NCBI GenBank assembly: GCA_033725935.1
Contig: MU867060.1
Coordinates: forward strand, 186,001 to 250,000
Source: Cladorrhinum sp. PSN259
Lineage: Eukaryota > Ascomycota > Sordariomycetes > Sordariales > Podosporaceae
DNA: 64,000 nucleotides
Direction of reading: 5' to 3'
Numbering within the stretch: position 1 is the first letter of the stretch; each line of letters begins with the position of its first letter. Positions 19,946-31,388 of the stretch are shown here, piece after piece. The notes below the pieces were generated by a model. That model had not been told where the DNA came from and searched no databases. It was given only the letters and a program-made list of their open reading frames with translations. Made by a program: the position numbers and the translations under genes.

Positions 19946-21283
19946 ATGGGTTTCACTCGTTCTGCTTCCGGTCTCCGTACCGCGTCACTCCTTTGCTTCG
20001 TTGCTGCCGCTCAGGCAATTCCCCATCTTTCATACAAGCGAGACGACGCCCCGTCCTTCACCCGCAATGGCTGCTTTGTCGGCAACCATAATGGACAACG
20101 CATCCTCTCCAAGGCGAGCTATGCCGGCGACGCCATGACGATCGAGAGCTGCGCCACTTTCTGCCACAAGTTCCCTCAGTTCGGTCTTGAATATGGTCGA
20201 GAGTGCTATTGCGGTGATGCCACCGGCGCCGAGCCTGCCTCCGACGACGACTGCTCGTTCCCTTGCGCTGGCAACCCCGAACAGAAATGCGGAGCAGGCA
20301 ACAGAGCTGATGTGTACACCAACAATCTCTATAAGCCTGCCACGCCTGCCGCCCTCGATGTACCATACCTTGGATGCTTCGTTGACGAGGGCGCCCGTGC
20401 CCTTCCCGACAACCTCCTTGGTGACGACGCACTGACGGCCGAAAAGTGTGCCGCCCATTGCGCAAACTACTCTTACTTTGGACTTGAGTATGGTCGAGAA
20501 TGTTGGTGCGGCAACTCGCCTCCCAAGCAAGCAGCTGACGCAGCCGAATGCTCGTCCTCCTGTGGAGGTGATGATACCCAGCTTTGCGGTGCTAAGAACA
20601 GGATCAATGTCTGGGGGAGCCCCGTGGCATCTCCCGAGACAGTTGGAGAGTATGAATACGCTGGGTGCTACACCGATAAGCACGATCTTCATACCTTGAA
20701 AGGCAAGGTCCTTCGGGAAAGCTCAATGACGCTTCAGAAGTGCGCAACTTTCTGCACTGGATATGGTCACTTTGGTGTGACCTTCGGCAGCCAGTGCTTC
20801 TGCGGTACCGACATTGAGCCAACCGCTGAGGAGGTTTCTCAGGCAGAGTGCTCCATGCGCTGCGGTGGCGACTACAACAACGTTTGCGGAGACGCGGACC
20901 GACTCAATATTTTCAGCCTCCCCGATTGCCAGGCCGACGTCATCAACCTTCCCACTGTTGGAGGCTTCAACTACAAGTCATGCTGGAAGGACGACAGAGA
21001 TGCCCGGGCTCTTGACGGCAAAGTGGAGCGCAGCAACGACATGACCGTCGTCAAGTGCTCGAGCATCTGCCATGGCTTCAACTTTTTCGGCGTGAGCGAT
21101 TCCGAGTCTTGCTTCTGCGGTAATGAGCTCGTCGGCGAGTCCGCGCCGGAGAGTCAATGCAGCGAGCTTTGCGCGGGAGATTCCACCACTTGGTGCGGTG
21201 GCGACCTTCGCCTCAACGTTTATGCTTCAGCTTCCAGCGCGACGCCAACCACCACTTCTGCAGCCGCTGTCCCTACTGACTAG
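19946..21283 (+). CDS. Secreted protein with four WSC domains
   Basis: Single exon, 445 residues. Signal peptide at residues 1-24 (LLCFVAAAQA), followed by a likely Kex2 cleavage site (SYKR). Four consecutive WSC domains of about 90 residues (near 30-125, 130-225, 232-325 and 340-430) each show GCF/GCY/SCW at the start, then MT-x-xxC-xxxC, FGxxxGxxCxCG, and a C-x3-C-GG-x-x-x-xCG end. There is no transmembrane segment or GPI signal at the C-terminus, so this is not a Wsc-type membrane sensor but a secreted lectin-like protein. WSC domains bind cell-wall or plant polysaccharides. The short Thr/Ser/Ala tail (PTTTSAAAVPTD) is the only linker-like part. A GATAAAAG element lies about 90 bases upstream of the ATG. 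Confidence 0.92.
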   Translation: MGFTRSASGLRTASLLCFVAAAQAIPHLSYKRDDAPSFTRNGCFVGNHNGQRILSKASYAGDAMTIESCATFCHKFPQFGLEYGRECYCGDATGAEPASDDDCSFPCAGNPEQKCGAGNRADVYTNNLYKPATPAALDVPYLGCFVDEGARALPDNLLGDDALTAEKCAAHCANYSYFGLEYGRECWCGNSPPKQAADAAECSSSCGGDDTQLCGAKNRINVWGSPVASPETVGEYEYAGCYTDKHDLHTLKGKVLRESSMTLQKCATFCTGYGHFGVTFGSQCFCGTDIEPTAEEVSQAECSMRCGGDYNNVCGDADRLNIFSLPDCQADVINLPTVGGFNYKSCWKDDRDARALDGKVERSNDMTVVKCSSICHGFNFFGVSDSESCFCGNELVGESAPESQCSELCAGDSTTWCGGDLRLNVYASASSATPTTTSAAAVPTD

Positions 21284-23445
21284 TAAGCGGAAAGTAGGGG
21301 AGTTTTGTTTCTCTGCGGTCTTTGAATATAGAAAAGGGGTTCGGGTCTTATCGTAGCACACGCAAATAATAGGATAATTGATCAAATTTGTTGTGTTTCT
21401 CCCCCACGAGCATGATCTCCCAGTAACTCTGGCAGTTCAAATTGACTAATGTGAGCGTCACTCTATCGTAGTACCGGGTCAGTAATACTCAGTATAGTTC
21501 ACCCACTGAGACTATCGCTTACATTGTTTCAGTTTCAAGCTGCAAAATATCTTTCCATCATTTGGCCCTGCATCAACCACACCGTATTTAATATAGTCAA
21601 CACCCAGTACCAGCTATGGTTCGGCCGCAGCTTGTAATACCTGCCCCTATCCCCTGGACCCGCCACCGGCCGCCCGCTTTTCAGATGACTGGTCGCCCAG
21701 CTTATTCTAGAGAATCAGCCCACATAGCTTCTGTCAACTACATCTCATCTCAGCTTTCCCTTGGCGGCTTACCAGGGGACTTTTGGGGACATTCTGTTCC
21801 TTTGTTTGTGAGACGAAGAAATCGTTGTCGTAAGTCTTGCGAAAATCACTCAGTCGTCTTTAAACCTCTATTCTCATCAACCTCTCTGGCGGCTGAAAGC
21901 TCCGATATCCCCGGATATATTCAAGCGACTTTTTTTCCCCTGAGAAGGAAAGAGAGAGATCCACTGCAAGCTGTCATCACAAAAACAACTTTATCCCGAT
22001 GCTACGTTGTCAAGGATTTCTCGGGCGCACCTCGGATGACTTGACGTCAAATGCGACTCTTGAATGAGTGAACGCAGTGGAGAGAGCGACTTTGGACATG
22101 CTTTGGTCCTGGAACGCTCAAATCGGCAGAGATACCTATCAACGGAATACAATTATTCTACCCAAATTCATCCGCTTCAAACACAGCGAAACGAGCCAAG
22201 AATCCAACTCCCAGATATGCATTTTTTTTTTTTACTTATTCGGAATCTGGGCAGAACAGAGCACACAGAAGAACGTCAATGAATGAAATCATAAAACTTT
22301 GATGCCTGATTGTCTCTTCGATGGTTACACCCCCCGATTCCGGCCCGAATAAAGCATGTAGGCACGTGGCTGTACATTTACTGACGCCTCGCCCCCAAAC
22401 TGCGAAGGGGAAATATATATATTCGCGAGAATGACGTTATCGCAGTGCCCTTTCACCTCGCCGCGCGCTTATAGATAAGAGAAGTCCCTACAACTCTCGG
22501 CATTCCCGTTGAAATGAGGTCAAAAAAAAAGTACGATGCTTTTGTTGTCTGGGACTATCTGACATATGGAATTCTATTTTCATACCCTAGGCATACAATG
22601 ACTGTCGAACCGGGAGTCCGAAGGCTTTCAATGCGATTCTACATACAACGTTCCACAAAGCCTATTCTCGCCTAGTACGCAACTACTACTGCTAAACAGC
22701 GCCATCGCCCGTTGGAAAATCTGCGGCGGAGTTGGCATGTTCCGGGTTTAATGAGGCTGACCGTGACGGGCCAAGCGAGGTTCTGCATACCGCTGTGTGG
22801 TTCTGCATTCTATCAATCAGACAAGCCACTGTTCTATCTTTGGCATCTTGCAGATGTCAAAAGGAGGTCCGAGGGGTGTATTTTCCGGGGAACAGAATCA
22901 TAGATGAATGGAGTCGTTGCGAAATGTCGACTCCGTGTCCTACAAATTATCAGCACTATATTCATACAAGGCTGCTTTCAAACAAGGTCAGCTCTCAAAC
23001 GAACACCTTCTGCAGTTCGGTCAATGAAACCCGCTCACCGAAACCATGATTTATGTCAGCAGCGGTCTAGACTAATCTTTGAGACTTCGGCAAGAACGTA
23101 GTATTTTCTCCAATGTTTCAAGCCGCTTTTTCTCCTGGATTGGTGGCAGTGCCATGTGCTGACTCCTGCATCATTTTAATACGGCTTATAGACAACAGAT
23201 TGATGAAGGGAGAATCCTTGGCTTGGCTTTGTTCAAGCCTTCTCTCCCAACAACAACAATCCTTCGTATTCTTCTTTATTTTCCCCTGTTGATCTGTCGT
23301 GTAATGTTACATGGATGTCAAGATTTCTCCAACTTTTGTCTTTCCATGATCTTCTTCCCATGTGGCTGTTCTAAAGTGACCCCCCTTATTTCCCAGAATG
23401 AGATCCACACGATTCGCTTCGTCCCAAGCATATCCGTGTCGACAT

Positions 23446-23480
23446 GGGGGGGGGGGGGGGGGGGGGGGGGCCCCCCCCCC
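23446..23480. repeat. G25-C10 homopolymer run beside assembly gap
   Basis: Twenty-five G followed directly by ten C. Such a G-to-C switch is more likely an assembly or base-calling artefact than genomic sequence. Confidence 0.85.
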
Positions 23481-23529
23481 AAAAACCCGGGCGAAATTCC
23501 CGAACCCCACATGTTAAGTTAATAAAAGG

Positions 23530-23539
23530 NNNNNNNNNN
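23530..23539. other. Assembly gap (10 N)
   Basis: Ten undetermined bases; the true gap length is unknown. Frames that cross it are meaningless. Confidence 0.99.

Positions 23540-23591
<52 letters not shown>
23540..23591. repeat. C52 homopolymer run beside assembly gap
   Basis: Fifty-two consecutive C immediately after the gap. With the G25-C10 block it leaves only a 49-base island (23481-23529) between low-quality runs. Confidence 0.9.
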
Positions 23592-26080
23592 ACGACCAGA
23601 AAAGCCGGGCAGACTTGCCGGACACGACATGGATATGTAAGATCATGGCGCTCCTCTGCTTCGATTGTCATCGGTTAAGCAAAACCCCCACAGGCCGATG
23701 ACGAAGCAAGCTGCAGTCTGCGCACCCGTTTCACCACCGATTCAGATCCCTTATCTGCAAGGAGGACCAAGTGTTGGAGAAGAGTTCTGAGGCACCGCGA
23801 TCACTCACGAACGGGATTTTCTCGTCATTTCTTCAGAGTGTGCTTGATAAGTAAAGCTTGTCGTCACTTAATATGTGACGCCACGTGTTGGCGTGCCATT
23901 CTTGGAGCAGCGTACGCCAGTGTTTTCCCATTCTCGGAAGCCTGTAATCTGTATGATATCTCTTGGCAAAGGGCTTTCTTGGAGCTGAGAGGGTGTCATG
24001 ATATCTCTAAGCCTGCATCAATCCGCGCTTTCGATACTTGAGCAACGCCTCGTTTCACCAGTGCCCGCCTGTCAGGCTCATCAGCAGCCCCATTCGTATA
24101 TTCAATGGAAATAGAGTAACAGCGGGAGGTGGACCTACTCCCAATTGGGAGCCGATGGGGTGGGTGTACATGGCCTTAAATGGTAACTGCTGGAAGGACA
24201 AGTCGGGCAGCTCGGGCAAGAATGAATTTATTTCAGCTCCGGGAAACGGCACCGGCGTCGGCGAGTAACAGGCCCGAGTTGGAGTAGGTTGCATTTGATC
24301 TTGCAATGTCATATCTGCCAAGAATAAGATAGCTGCTTTTGCTTGTTTAGCGAACAAAAAAGATTGGAAAATGCAATTTAGCCTGGGCCGCGTTGGTGTT
24401 GCTCTTTAATAACTTTCCCGCCCTTTTAGCCTGTCCACAGCTTCCAATTTTGGCAGCCACAGAAACCCCGAATTCCCTTGCTAGTCTCCTGCAACCCAAG
24501 ATAAGGAGGAGGAGGGACAAGTATTGGGGAGGGAGGGGGATTCAAAGCTCTGAGAGATGCTGCGGCTTGGGTCTTGGCCCCTTTCCCCAGGTCCAGGTTG
24601 CGTAAGCCGCAAGATGATGATGGCAATTCGCGATGATGCTGGTTCCAGACCATCGGGTTGTTCTCGGTATCCGCCTGTCGGAGCCTGGAGCGATCTGGTG
24701 ATCACCGGGGCAGTGGGAGGCAAGCCGGGAATGGGCACTAGAAATTGATGCCGAGAAGTACACCGAGCATGTTTCTCCTTTCTGCCGCCAGACAAACGAA
24801 TTCCGCTTATTTTCGAGTAAACAGGGCCGTGATGCTGTGTACTTACTCTGTGTGAACCTTGATGGACTGGTCGCTTCCATATCGGAGACTCGGATTTGTT
24901 GTCAGCGACAGAGCGTTGTGGACCGAATCCTGTCGAAATTTAACAGGTGGGAACTGCTTTATTAGAATGTGCTCACCTGAACCTTCCGACTTATGTGCCT
25001 CTGTCCAGCATTGGTAGGCACGCTCCCGGCTATTCTGCCCGGGCACCAGAGCACCACCCGGCCCCCCGTCACCCATCCCGCCCCGCTCGCTCACACGCGA
25101 CGGTAGTTATTCCGATCAATCAGATGCCCGCGTTAGTGCGCAAGTTTCGGGCTCGTTAGCAGAGCGAGTGGGAAGACACGGCCCTTTATTGTTCAATCTA
25201 AACATGAAGCAGCAGGCACAAAACGCATCCACACTCCCCGTACTCGCTCGACCACGCACCTGATACCTGACACCTGCTACTTGAAGCATTTTCAATCCAA
25301 TCATCACATCTCAGGAGTGACTAAATGGAAAGAATGAGGCCTATTGAGGAATATTTGAGGAACAACCACACGCCAAGTGGTTTCCCTGCATCACTGGTTT
25401 GGATCTTCAAATCATAATTTTCTTCTGCATCCCGTCTCGCTTCTGGATCTGGAATTTACCCTCCCCCCTCCCTTTTATTTTTTCATCTCGCCTCAGCACA
25501 CACTTGTTTTTTTTTTTTTTTCCCTTCAACCACCATACCCATCACAACGCACCCTGGACAGTCCCCACCTCCCGGCCGTTTTCTTTCAAGTCAACTTCTT
25601 GGTCCCTTCCCGCAACGCTACCTCCCTCCACATACAGTGGCAGGTACACACGCCTCCCGGGCTTTTGGCGCCAAGACCGGTTCAAATCCAACCAATTCAT
25701 TACATGGCAATCTAGATGAATTGACGTCAATTGCACTAGTCTGCCCCAGTGGCCAGCCCCGATGCCACTCGCCTGACGCTCTGACAGCGACTGCGCACCT
25801 GGTTCTGTCCGCCGTCAAGAGCAGCGGGTGCGACTCAACTGCCGCGCCTGTCTTGTAGTGCATCCGGCACAGCGGGCGACCTTGAAGAGAGAAGAAACGT
25901 GGAGAACAAGAAGGCCCTTCCTCCCGGGTCTACCCTTTCCCACCACGCACTCCCACTCTCCCACATTTCCCCAGATTCAGGTCCAGGTTCAGGCCATCCC
26001 TTAAAGTCCGAGACTAGTCTGGTCTGGTTCCACGATGCAGTGATCCACGTTGCGTCGCCGCCCCTACCTACCTTACCTCC

Positions 26081-27918
26081 ATGTCTGAATTTCTTCAACA
26101 TCGAGCGATGCACCATGAGGGCTTCTACTCATCGGCCATCCATCCTGCGCACCACCACCCCGGACATCACCACCATCATGGCCTGTCCTCGAACCAGCAG
26201 ACTCACCCGCAAACTGGCGGCGTGATGGACGAATGCTTCCCCTGTCCGTAAGTTGCCATCATGGACATGGGCATGGGACGCGTGCATGTAGATCGCTCTT
26301 ATTGGCTTACACTCACTCCCTACTCAGGTACGATCAAAAGGTCATCAAGGATGGAACCTCGGCACGCATGGCACTCATGTTTATTCGTGAGCTTATTGAG
26401 CAACACCAAGTCCCTAACCAGTTCCGTCAAAACTATGGCTGCCCTATGACGAGATGTTCAAAGATATTTGCCGATCCTATCCACCTGATCCAGCATCTCC
26501 TGTCGTGTCCCGAACTTTCGAGCTCACCCTTTTTCGACTGTGACAAGTGCAGTCACTGTCATGCCGTGCCAACCAACGAGAAGGACTGGGAGCAGTGGGC
26601 AGGATGGAAAACCCAGCAAAGTGCCCAGGAGTCCCAGATTCGACGAAAGCGAAGTCTTGGTTCCAAGATCAAGGGGGCCTGGGCCAAAAAAGACTCACGC
26701 AAGCAGAACCTCATCCCCGAATCGCAATTCAAGACCGAATATTCTGAAACTAGACCAAGCACGGCTGCTTCAGAAGGCTCTAGCATTTTCACAAGCAACA
26801 AGTGCTCAGTCCATCAAGGTAACTTTCATGGTCAGGGTAATTCGGCCATGTTCCCAGACTTTCAGAAGCCGATGCTCCCAGCATCGGTCCCGGCAATCGA
26901 CGGCGGAAGCTTTTGGCCAGGTTTTAGCGATCATTTCTCAAATGTCCCATCAACGGTCTCGTCAATAGCGCTTTCATCGACCCTCGATGGCAGCCCATCC
27001 AAAGCGCCCTCACAGAACACCTCGGTAACCACGCTATACAGCCCAACCACTCCTAGCCTGGGTTCATATCAACCAACACCAGCGTCACAGCAGCAGTTCA
27101 TGTTCTCGGCACATTCACCCTACGATGGCGAGGCAACACCCATTGCAGGCCCCTCGCCTTCAGCGATGGCCCTAGATGATCCATTGCCAGCGACCCGACC
27201 TGGTTTATTGCCGTCGGAGATGCATTCGAGTGGCCCAAACGACAATACTTGGTGCCCTACAACAACTGGTTTTATTCGGCCACCCATTACCGCAATGGAC
27301 GGGGTGATGTCTCGCCATGTACCGAGCGGGTTATCGACTCCTACGTCGCCATGTGGCCATGCGTCACCATATTATCAAATGCAACACACACCAACAGCTT
27401 TCTCCCTGTCTCGAGCAATGAGTCATGAATCCATGCAGACGGGAGTGTCGACTTTATTCACTACGCCGGCTCCGGAGAGAAGCCAGCTGGGTCCACTGTC
27501 CCCTCAATCCCTTCATGAGAATCACTCATCAATAGGAATTCAGCGAAGTAGCAGCATGAGTACAGCCCCGGAAGATCTCGTATGCGATGAATGCCAGTGG
27601 AAGCCACGTGGGGTTCGCGAAAATCTTAAGGGTTATCTCCGGAAACACAAAAACACGCATAAGGGGCTTCGACTTGCCTGCGAAGTGCCTGACTGCACAA
27701 AAACATTTAGCCGGCTCGACAATTTAAAGAAACACAAAAAAGAAAAGCATGGAATCGACGATCCAGCCGGTATGCCGCCGTTGAAGCGGGTCGCCGAGAA
27801 TTCCATGGCAGAGCATATCGAGGACGAAGCAGAACAGAAACGCCCGAGCACTGTGGAATCCGAAGTTCGTGGAGTACCTGAGGATTACTCCATGTTGTGG
27901 CCGGCGTTGCATTTCTGA
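26081..27918 (+). CDS. C2H2 zinc-finger transcription regulator
   Basis: Two exons, 26081-26247 and 26328-27918, giving 585 residues. The start MSEFLQHRAMHHEG is followed by a His-rich stretch (HHHPGHHHHHG). After the intron comes DQKVIKDGTSARMALMF and an isolated finger-like unit (YGCPMTRCSKIF, then HLIQHLLSC and CDKCSHCH). The middle 350 residues are Ser/Pro/Thr/Gln-rich and probably disordered, as in fungal activators. Near the C-terminus there are two adjacent C2H2-type units: CDECQWKP...YLRKHKNTH and CEVPDCTKTFSRLDNLKKHKKEKH. It is expected to bind DNA in the nucleus; the target is unknown. The first exon is shown by the GTAAGT donor and the CTCAG|G acceptor, which keep the frame (PC|PYDQK). 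It has an unusually long upstream region. Confidence 0.85.
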
Positions 27919-29061
27919 GGCAGAATACTCTCTCGCTCCTTCATTCTATGTCCCATTCACTCTGTTGATCAGAACTGATGAATATCAGTTTGTTACACGC
28001 GCTTGTCAGCGCTCCATTTCTCTTCTTCTCTGCATTTTTGTTTGCTTATACTATCTTGGGGTATATATAATGACCTTTCTTATAGAAGGTCGTCTGGTTG
28101 GAATTGGGTTTTTGGAATCGGGAACAGCAAAACGCATCTTCATCTCTCCTTTCATCTGTCACCGTCATCTTTCCTTTCTATCTTGATTCATGTATTATTT
28201 CAGATACCCACTGCTCAGTAGGGGTGTAGGGTTCAGACCCGGACTCAGACGCTCTCATTTTCATTTTTACTTATCTTGCTACAGATGTTAGTCTTGATGC
28301 ATTGTTGTGTATACCAGCAATTTCGTCTTCAGAAGTGTTATTGCACTTTGGAAATGTGACTCGGACAAAATCCATCCTTGCTGTCACCATAATGAGATAC
28401 TTCTCGCTTTATAGAATGCCACCAGACGTTCAGACTTGATGTTCATATCTGAATCACATAGTTCGAGCTGATACCAGCTGCGTAGTAGGTTTCAGGAACC
28501 CTTGATAAATGTGGGGGAACTACTTCCCCCAAACTTCAATACACGCAACAATATGAAGTCGGTACCAGCTTTTTCTTTTCCATCACCGCGAGATTTCTCC
28601 TCTGATGGGTTCTTGATCCATGGCTCCACGGCAAGTTAGCGTGGTCCATTGCGAGATTACCGGTATAACAGAAGTGGCTCCTGTAGCTTCCAAAGTTCTG
28701 TCGTAGGCAAGTGCGCCGGTTGATTAAGCCACAAAGTTAAACTCGAAATTGGAATTTTTAGTTAGTTTTCTCTTGTTCAATTACCAAGCCAATCCTCAAT
28801 CTTCGAAGAGCTCACAACATCATTCACTAATAGAGCAGACATGAACACTTCGAAACAGCAATAACTCAACAGAGATTGGCCAAGGGAATTCTGGCACCGT
28901 CTGGTCTGAGGGATCGGAGATAGGCGATCGGGATGTCATCTAACCTCTCGGCAATCGTGATGAAACGAGAAGATGGAGGGAGGTACATGCTGAAAACAAT
29001 TGGAGCATCAATATAAAATGCAGCAACACATTCTCGCGCTACTGCCGGCTACACCCCCAAA
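27919..29061. other. Intergenic, 3' region of the C2H2 gene
   Basis: AT-rich with T-runs in the first 350 bases, as in a 3' untranslated region. No RNA gene, repeat or frame with recognisable motif was found. Confidence 0.5.
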
Positions 29062-29430
29062 ATGATCGAATCACCGTCCCCGTCAACTCAGAATATATAC
29101 AAGAAACCTCTGCCGAATGGGAAACTTTGCTTCCACGCCCCCCCGAAGGAGTTTTCAGAATACAAAGCTTTCATCAATGAAAGATTCATGCCAATGCCGC
29201 ACCCAGTTCGCCTACTGTTGGCAAGAAAAGCTGGGGACTCGACGACAAAGAGGCTACCACCATTGTTGAAGGAAAGTCCGACGAGCATTGCCTTGTTGGT
29301 GAGTGGTGCGGACAAGAAGATGACGAAGCTTCCAGAAATGGTTATTGCCAAGATTATTGAGACGAAGGGGAAAGGCAGAAACGATTTGAGTGCCCAGTCA
29401 GTGTTTGAGCATCCTGCAGCTGAAGACTAA
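29062..29430 (+). CDS. Hypothetical 122-residue protein (uncertain)
   Basis: Open frame with ATG in a good context (cccccaaaATG). The product is basic (MIESPSPSTQNIYKK, later ADKKMTKLPEMVIAKI) with no signal peptide, membrane segment or recognised domain. A comparably long frame on the opposite strand (29351-29088) starts hydrophobic, so coding on either strand is unproven. It lies 0.2 kb before the membrane-protein gene. Confidence 0.3.
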   Translation: MIESPSPSTQNIYKKPLPNGKLCFHAPPKEFSEYKAFINERFMPMPHPVRLLLARKAGDSTTKRLPPLLKESPTSIALLVSGADKKMTKLPEMVIAKIIETKGKGRNDLSAQSVFEHPAAED

Positions 29431-29642
29431 GCCTACCCTAGGTATGAACCCGCTATGCCTCGTTCAATAGTTCTTCAGCCGCAACGCCAACTGAATGAGG
29501 CTTGGGGCTCATTACCTCGACGCATTTCAAAAGCATTTCTTATTGGAAGGTTATATAACTTGACCCTGTCGTTTTTGTCTCAACCACCTTCTTTATCATC
29601 ATTTGCAGGCTCGATAATGGTGGAAGAAGGCACTCCCTAACT

Positions 29643-31388
29643 ATGCTATCCCGGGTGCTTCCAGAAATTCTCGGCCAAATCAAAGCCAATGTCACAACCA
29701 ATGGGACGATCTTCGATCACGATGGATGTCGCGACCGTATTCAGGGGTTTCTGAATGACAGTACGATTTCCAATCAGTCTTCCTCGCTCATGGATTTCAT
29801 CTTTACACGGAATGCGACAGGCAATCACCAGGTGGATTACGACAAAATGACCATTACCTATCCTGCATGCAACGCTCTCTGTGGCAAGGAGGGATTCTAT
29901 ATCGACCCAGGGCCAAGGTTCATGGTCTGGGTCCTACCCAGTCTTCTCCTCTTGTCCAATATCGAGCTAAGCCCTATTGACAAGCGCCGGCTTGTAACCA
30001 TCGCTCAGAGTGGCGGCGACCCGATAGATTGCATCTGGTCACTGACGGCCAAGCTTGATTCTCGCAAAAGGATCTACCAGCTTGTCAGGGACCGTTTCAT
30101 GCGAGAGGACGACTCGTCAGAACTTAACGGACGGCCCTGGCAACAACTTCAAGATAGGATCCGTATCGTTTCAACTGTATTGTCTGGGTTTGAAGAAATA
30201 TTCTCTGCTGAGTTGGCAACCAGTTCGGATTTTCGTCGATCGTTGTGGCAATTCATGAACGATTTCGGAGCTTCTAGCGACGACCGGTACATCCAAAGGC
30301 AGTGGCAGAAGACGGCTCTCGAACTCGTTGACTCTCGTACCGACGATATGTTACGGGCTATACTCGCCTTGACGGTCTACGTCCTTGGACTATGCAGCGC
30401 CTTCATCGCAGACATTGGAGGGTCCTCGACAACTATTCCAGGCGGCGTGATTGGGGTTTCGCTCAGCCTCTCGTTTTTGATTCCGATCGTAATCCTTTCA
30501 AACGCAGTGGGTGCGTACACTTCACGAAGGCGTGTTCTGGATATTATGGTGCCGTTCATCGAGAACATTGATGCCCAGCGCCCTCAAGCTTTGGAACTGC
30601 AAGTTCCACTTGAACCCCAAGCTGCACAAGTTGGAGCCGAACACCCTGAAGCCGGACAGCCTCAAACCCAACAGTCTGCCCAAGGAGAAGCCTGGGAGCA
30701 TTACTTCAACCGTCTACATTGGTGCGGAGCCGTCGATACTTTCCGTCCTTGGAAAACTCGAAACAAAACTCCCTTCAACGCCTTACACCTATTTATTTCC
30801 GCGCTCCCCGTCACAGCCGGCTGCGCCGGTGCCTTCGCGATCCTGTTCAACGCGGCCGAGCAAGGATTTTCTTGTCGACACATCGTCCTCACAGTCATGT
30901 ACGGCCTCTGGCTACTAAGTGTCCTCCTGTCAAACGGAAGCTATAGCCTCAAGTTACTGAACTCCACAAATGCGCGAAGGGCTCTACACTGGTATTTATG
31001 TCTCTTCAAAGACGTCAGTATAGCGGTTTCAAGCTTGGTCTTTGTGTTTTTTCTTACCGCAGGAAAATACAACTCGTGTGCTTGCTGGTCAAGATTTCCA
31101 GTGGTTGGATACGATCGAGCGTCAGTCTACTTGCCGACCACCGATATCTACCGACGAAATAACAAAACAATCTTCCCCAGAATCGTGGCGGCCGTGATTG
31201 TTTTCCAATTGCTGTTTAGTTTTGGCTTGTTGTGGTGGCTGAGGGATGGGTATCGTGTGCTTCGTTGGTCCGAGGGGAGGAGGCAGCGGGTGTGGAAGGA
31301 GGTGATGGGAAAAGAGTTTCGGAAAAGCATGTTCTTACGTAGGACGAGAGATCATAGGAGGGCAGCGTATATGGTTGGTGATCTTTGA
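29643..31388 (+). CDS. Multi-pass fungal membrane protein of unknown function
   Basis: At least 581 residues from ATG 29643. The frame is open upstream (NGGRRHSLT) to a TTTGCAG acceptor at about 29609, so a 5' exon probably exists. Near the N-terminus is TYPACNALCGKEGFY followed by a hydrophobic stretch (FMVWVLPSLLLLSNIEL). Further membrane segments are at about 240-258 (AILALTVYVLGLCSAFIADI), 268-285 (SLSLSFLIPIVILSN), 385-405, 418-432, 458-475 and 520-540, with a basic C-terminal tail. A Pro/Gln/Ala-rich cytoplasmic loop lies in the middle. The combination of P-A-C-x-A-L-C-G and W-x-L-P-x-L-L-L-x-x-N recurs in an uncharacterised fungal integral membrane family, as I recall it. No enzyme motif was seen. 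Confidence 0.75.
   Translation: MLSRVLPEILGQIKANVTTNGTIFDHDGCRDRIQGFLNDSTISNQSSSLMDFIFTRNATGNHQVDYDKMTITYPACNALCGKEGFYIDPGPRFMVWVLPSLLLLSNIELSPIDKRRLVTIAQSGGDPIDCIWSLTAKLDSRKRIYQLVRDRFMREDDSSELNGRPWQQLQDRIRIVSTVLSGFEEIFSAELATSSDFRRSLWQFMNDFGASSDDRYIQRQWQKTALELVDSRTDDMLRAILALTVYVLGLCSAFIADIGGSSTTIPGGVIGVSLSLSFLIPIVILSNAVGAYTSRRRVLDIMVPFIENIDAQRPQALELQVPLEPQAAQVGAEHPEAGQPQTQQSAQGEAWEHYFNRLHWCGAVDTFRPWKTRNKTPFNALHLFISALPVTAGCAGAFAILFNAAEQGFSCRHIVLTVMYGLWLLSVLLSNGSYSLKLLNSTNARRALHWYLCLFKDVSIAVSSLVFVFFLTAGKYNSCACWSRFPVVGYDRASVYLPTTDIYRRNNKTIFPRIVAAVIVFQLLFSFGLLWWLRDGYRVLRWSEGRRQRVWKEVMGKEFRKSMFLRRTRDHRRAAYMVGDL

Larger units (their letters stand above)
21284..26080. other. 4.8-kb gene-poor region upstream of the C2H2 regulator
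   Basis: No convincing gene on either strand. It contains an assembly gap (23530-23539) between G and C homopolymers, an ATATATAT run at about 22413, and from 25440 to 25560 a strongly pyrimidine-rich stretch with a run of about 19 T, which looks like a fungal transcription start region. That would give the C2H2 gene a 5' leader of about 0.5 kb, with short upstream frames (for example ATGGCAATCTAG near 25704). A 142-codon frame at 21616-22044 lacks any motif and is not called. Confidence 0.5.

Noticed and set aside
21616..22044. 142-codon frame with ATG
   Set aside because: No motif, no splice-consistent extension and poor composition for a protein; left in the gene-poor interval.
23386..23701. 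Gly- or Pro-rich open frames through the homopolymers
   Set aside because: They are translations of G/C runs and an assembly gap.
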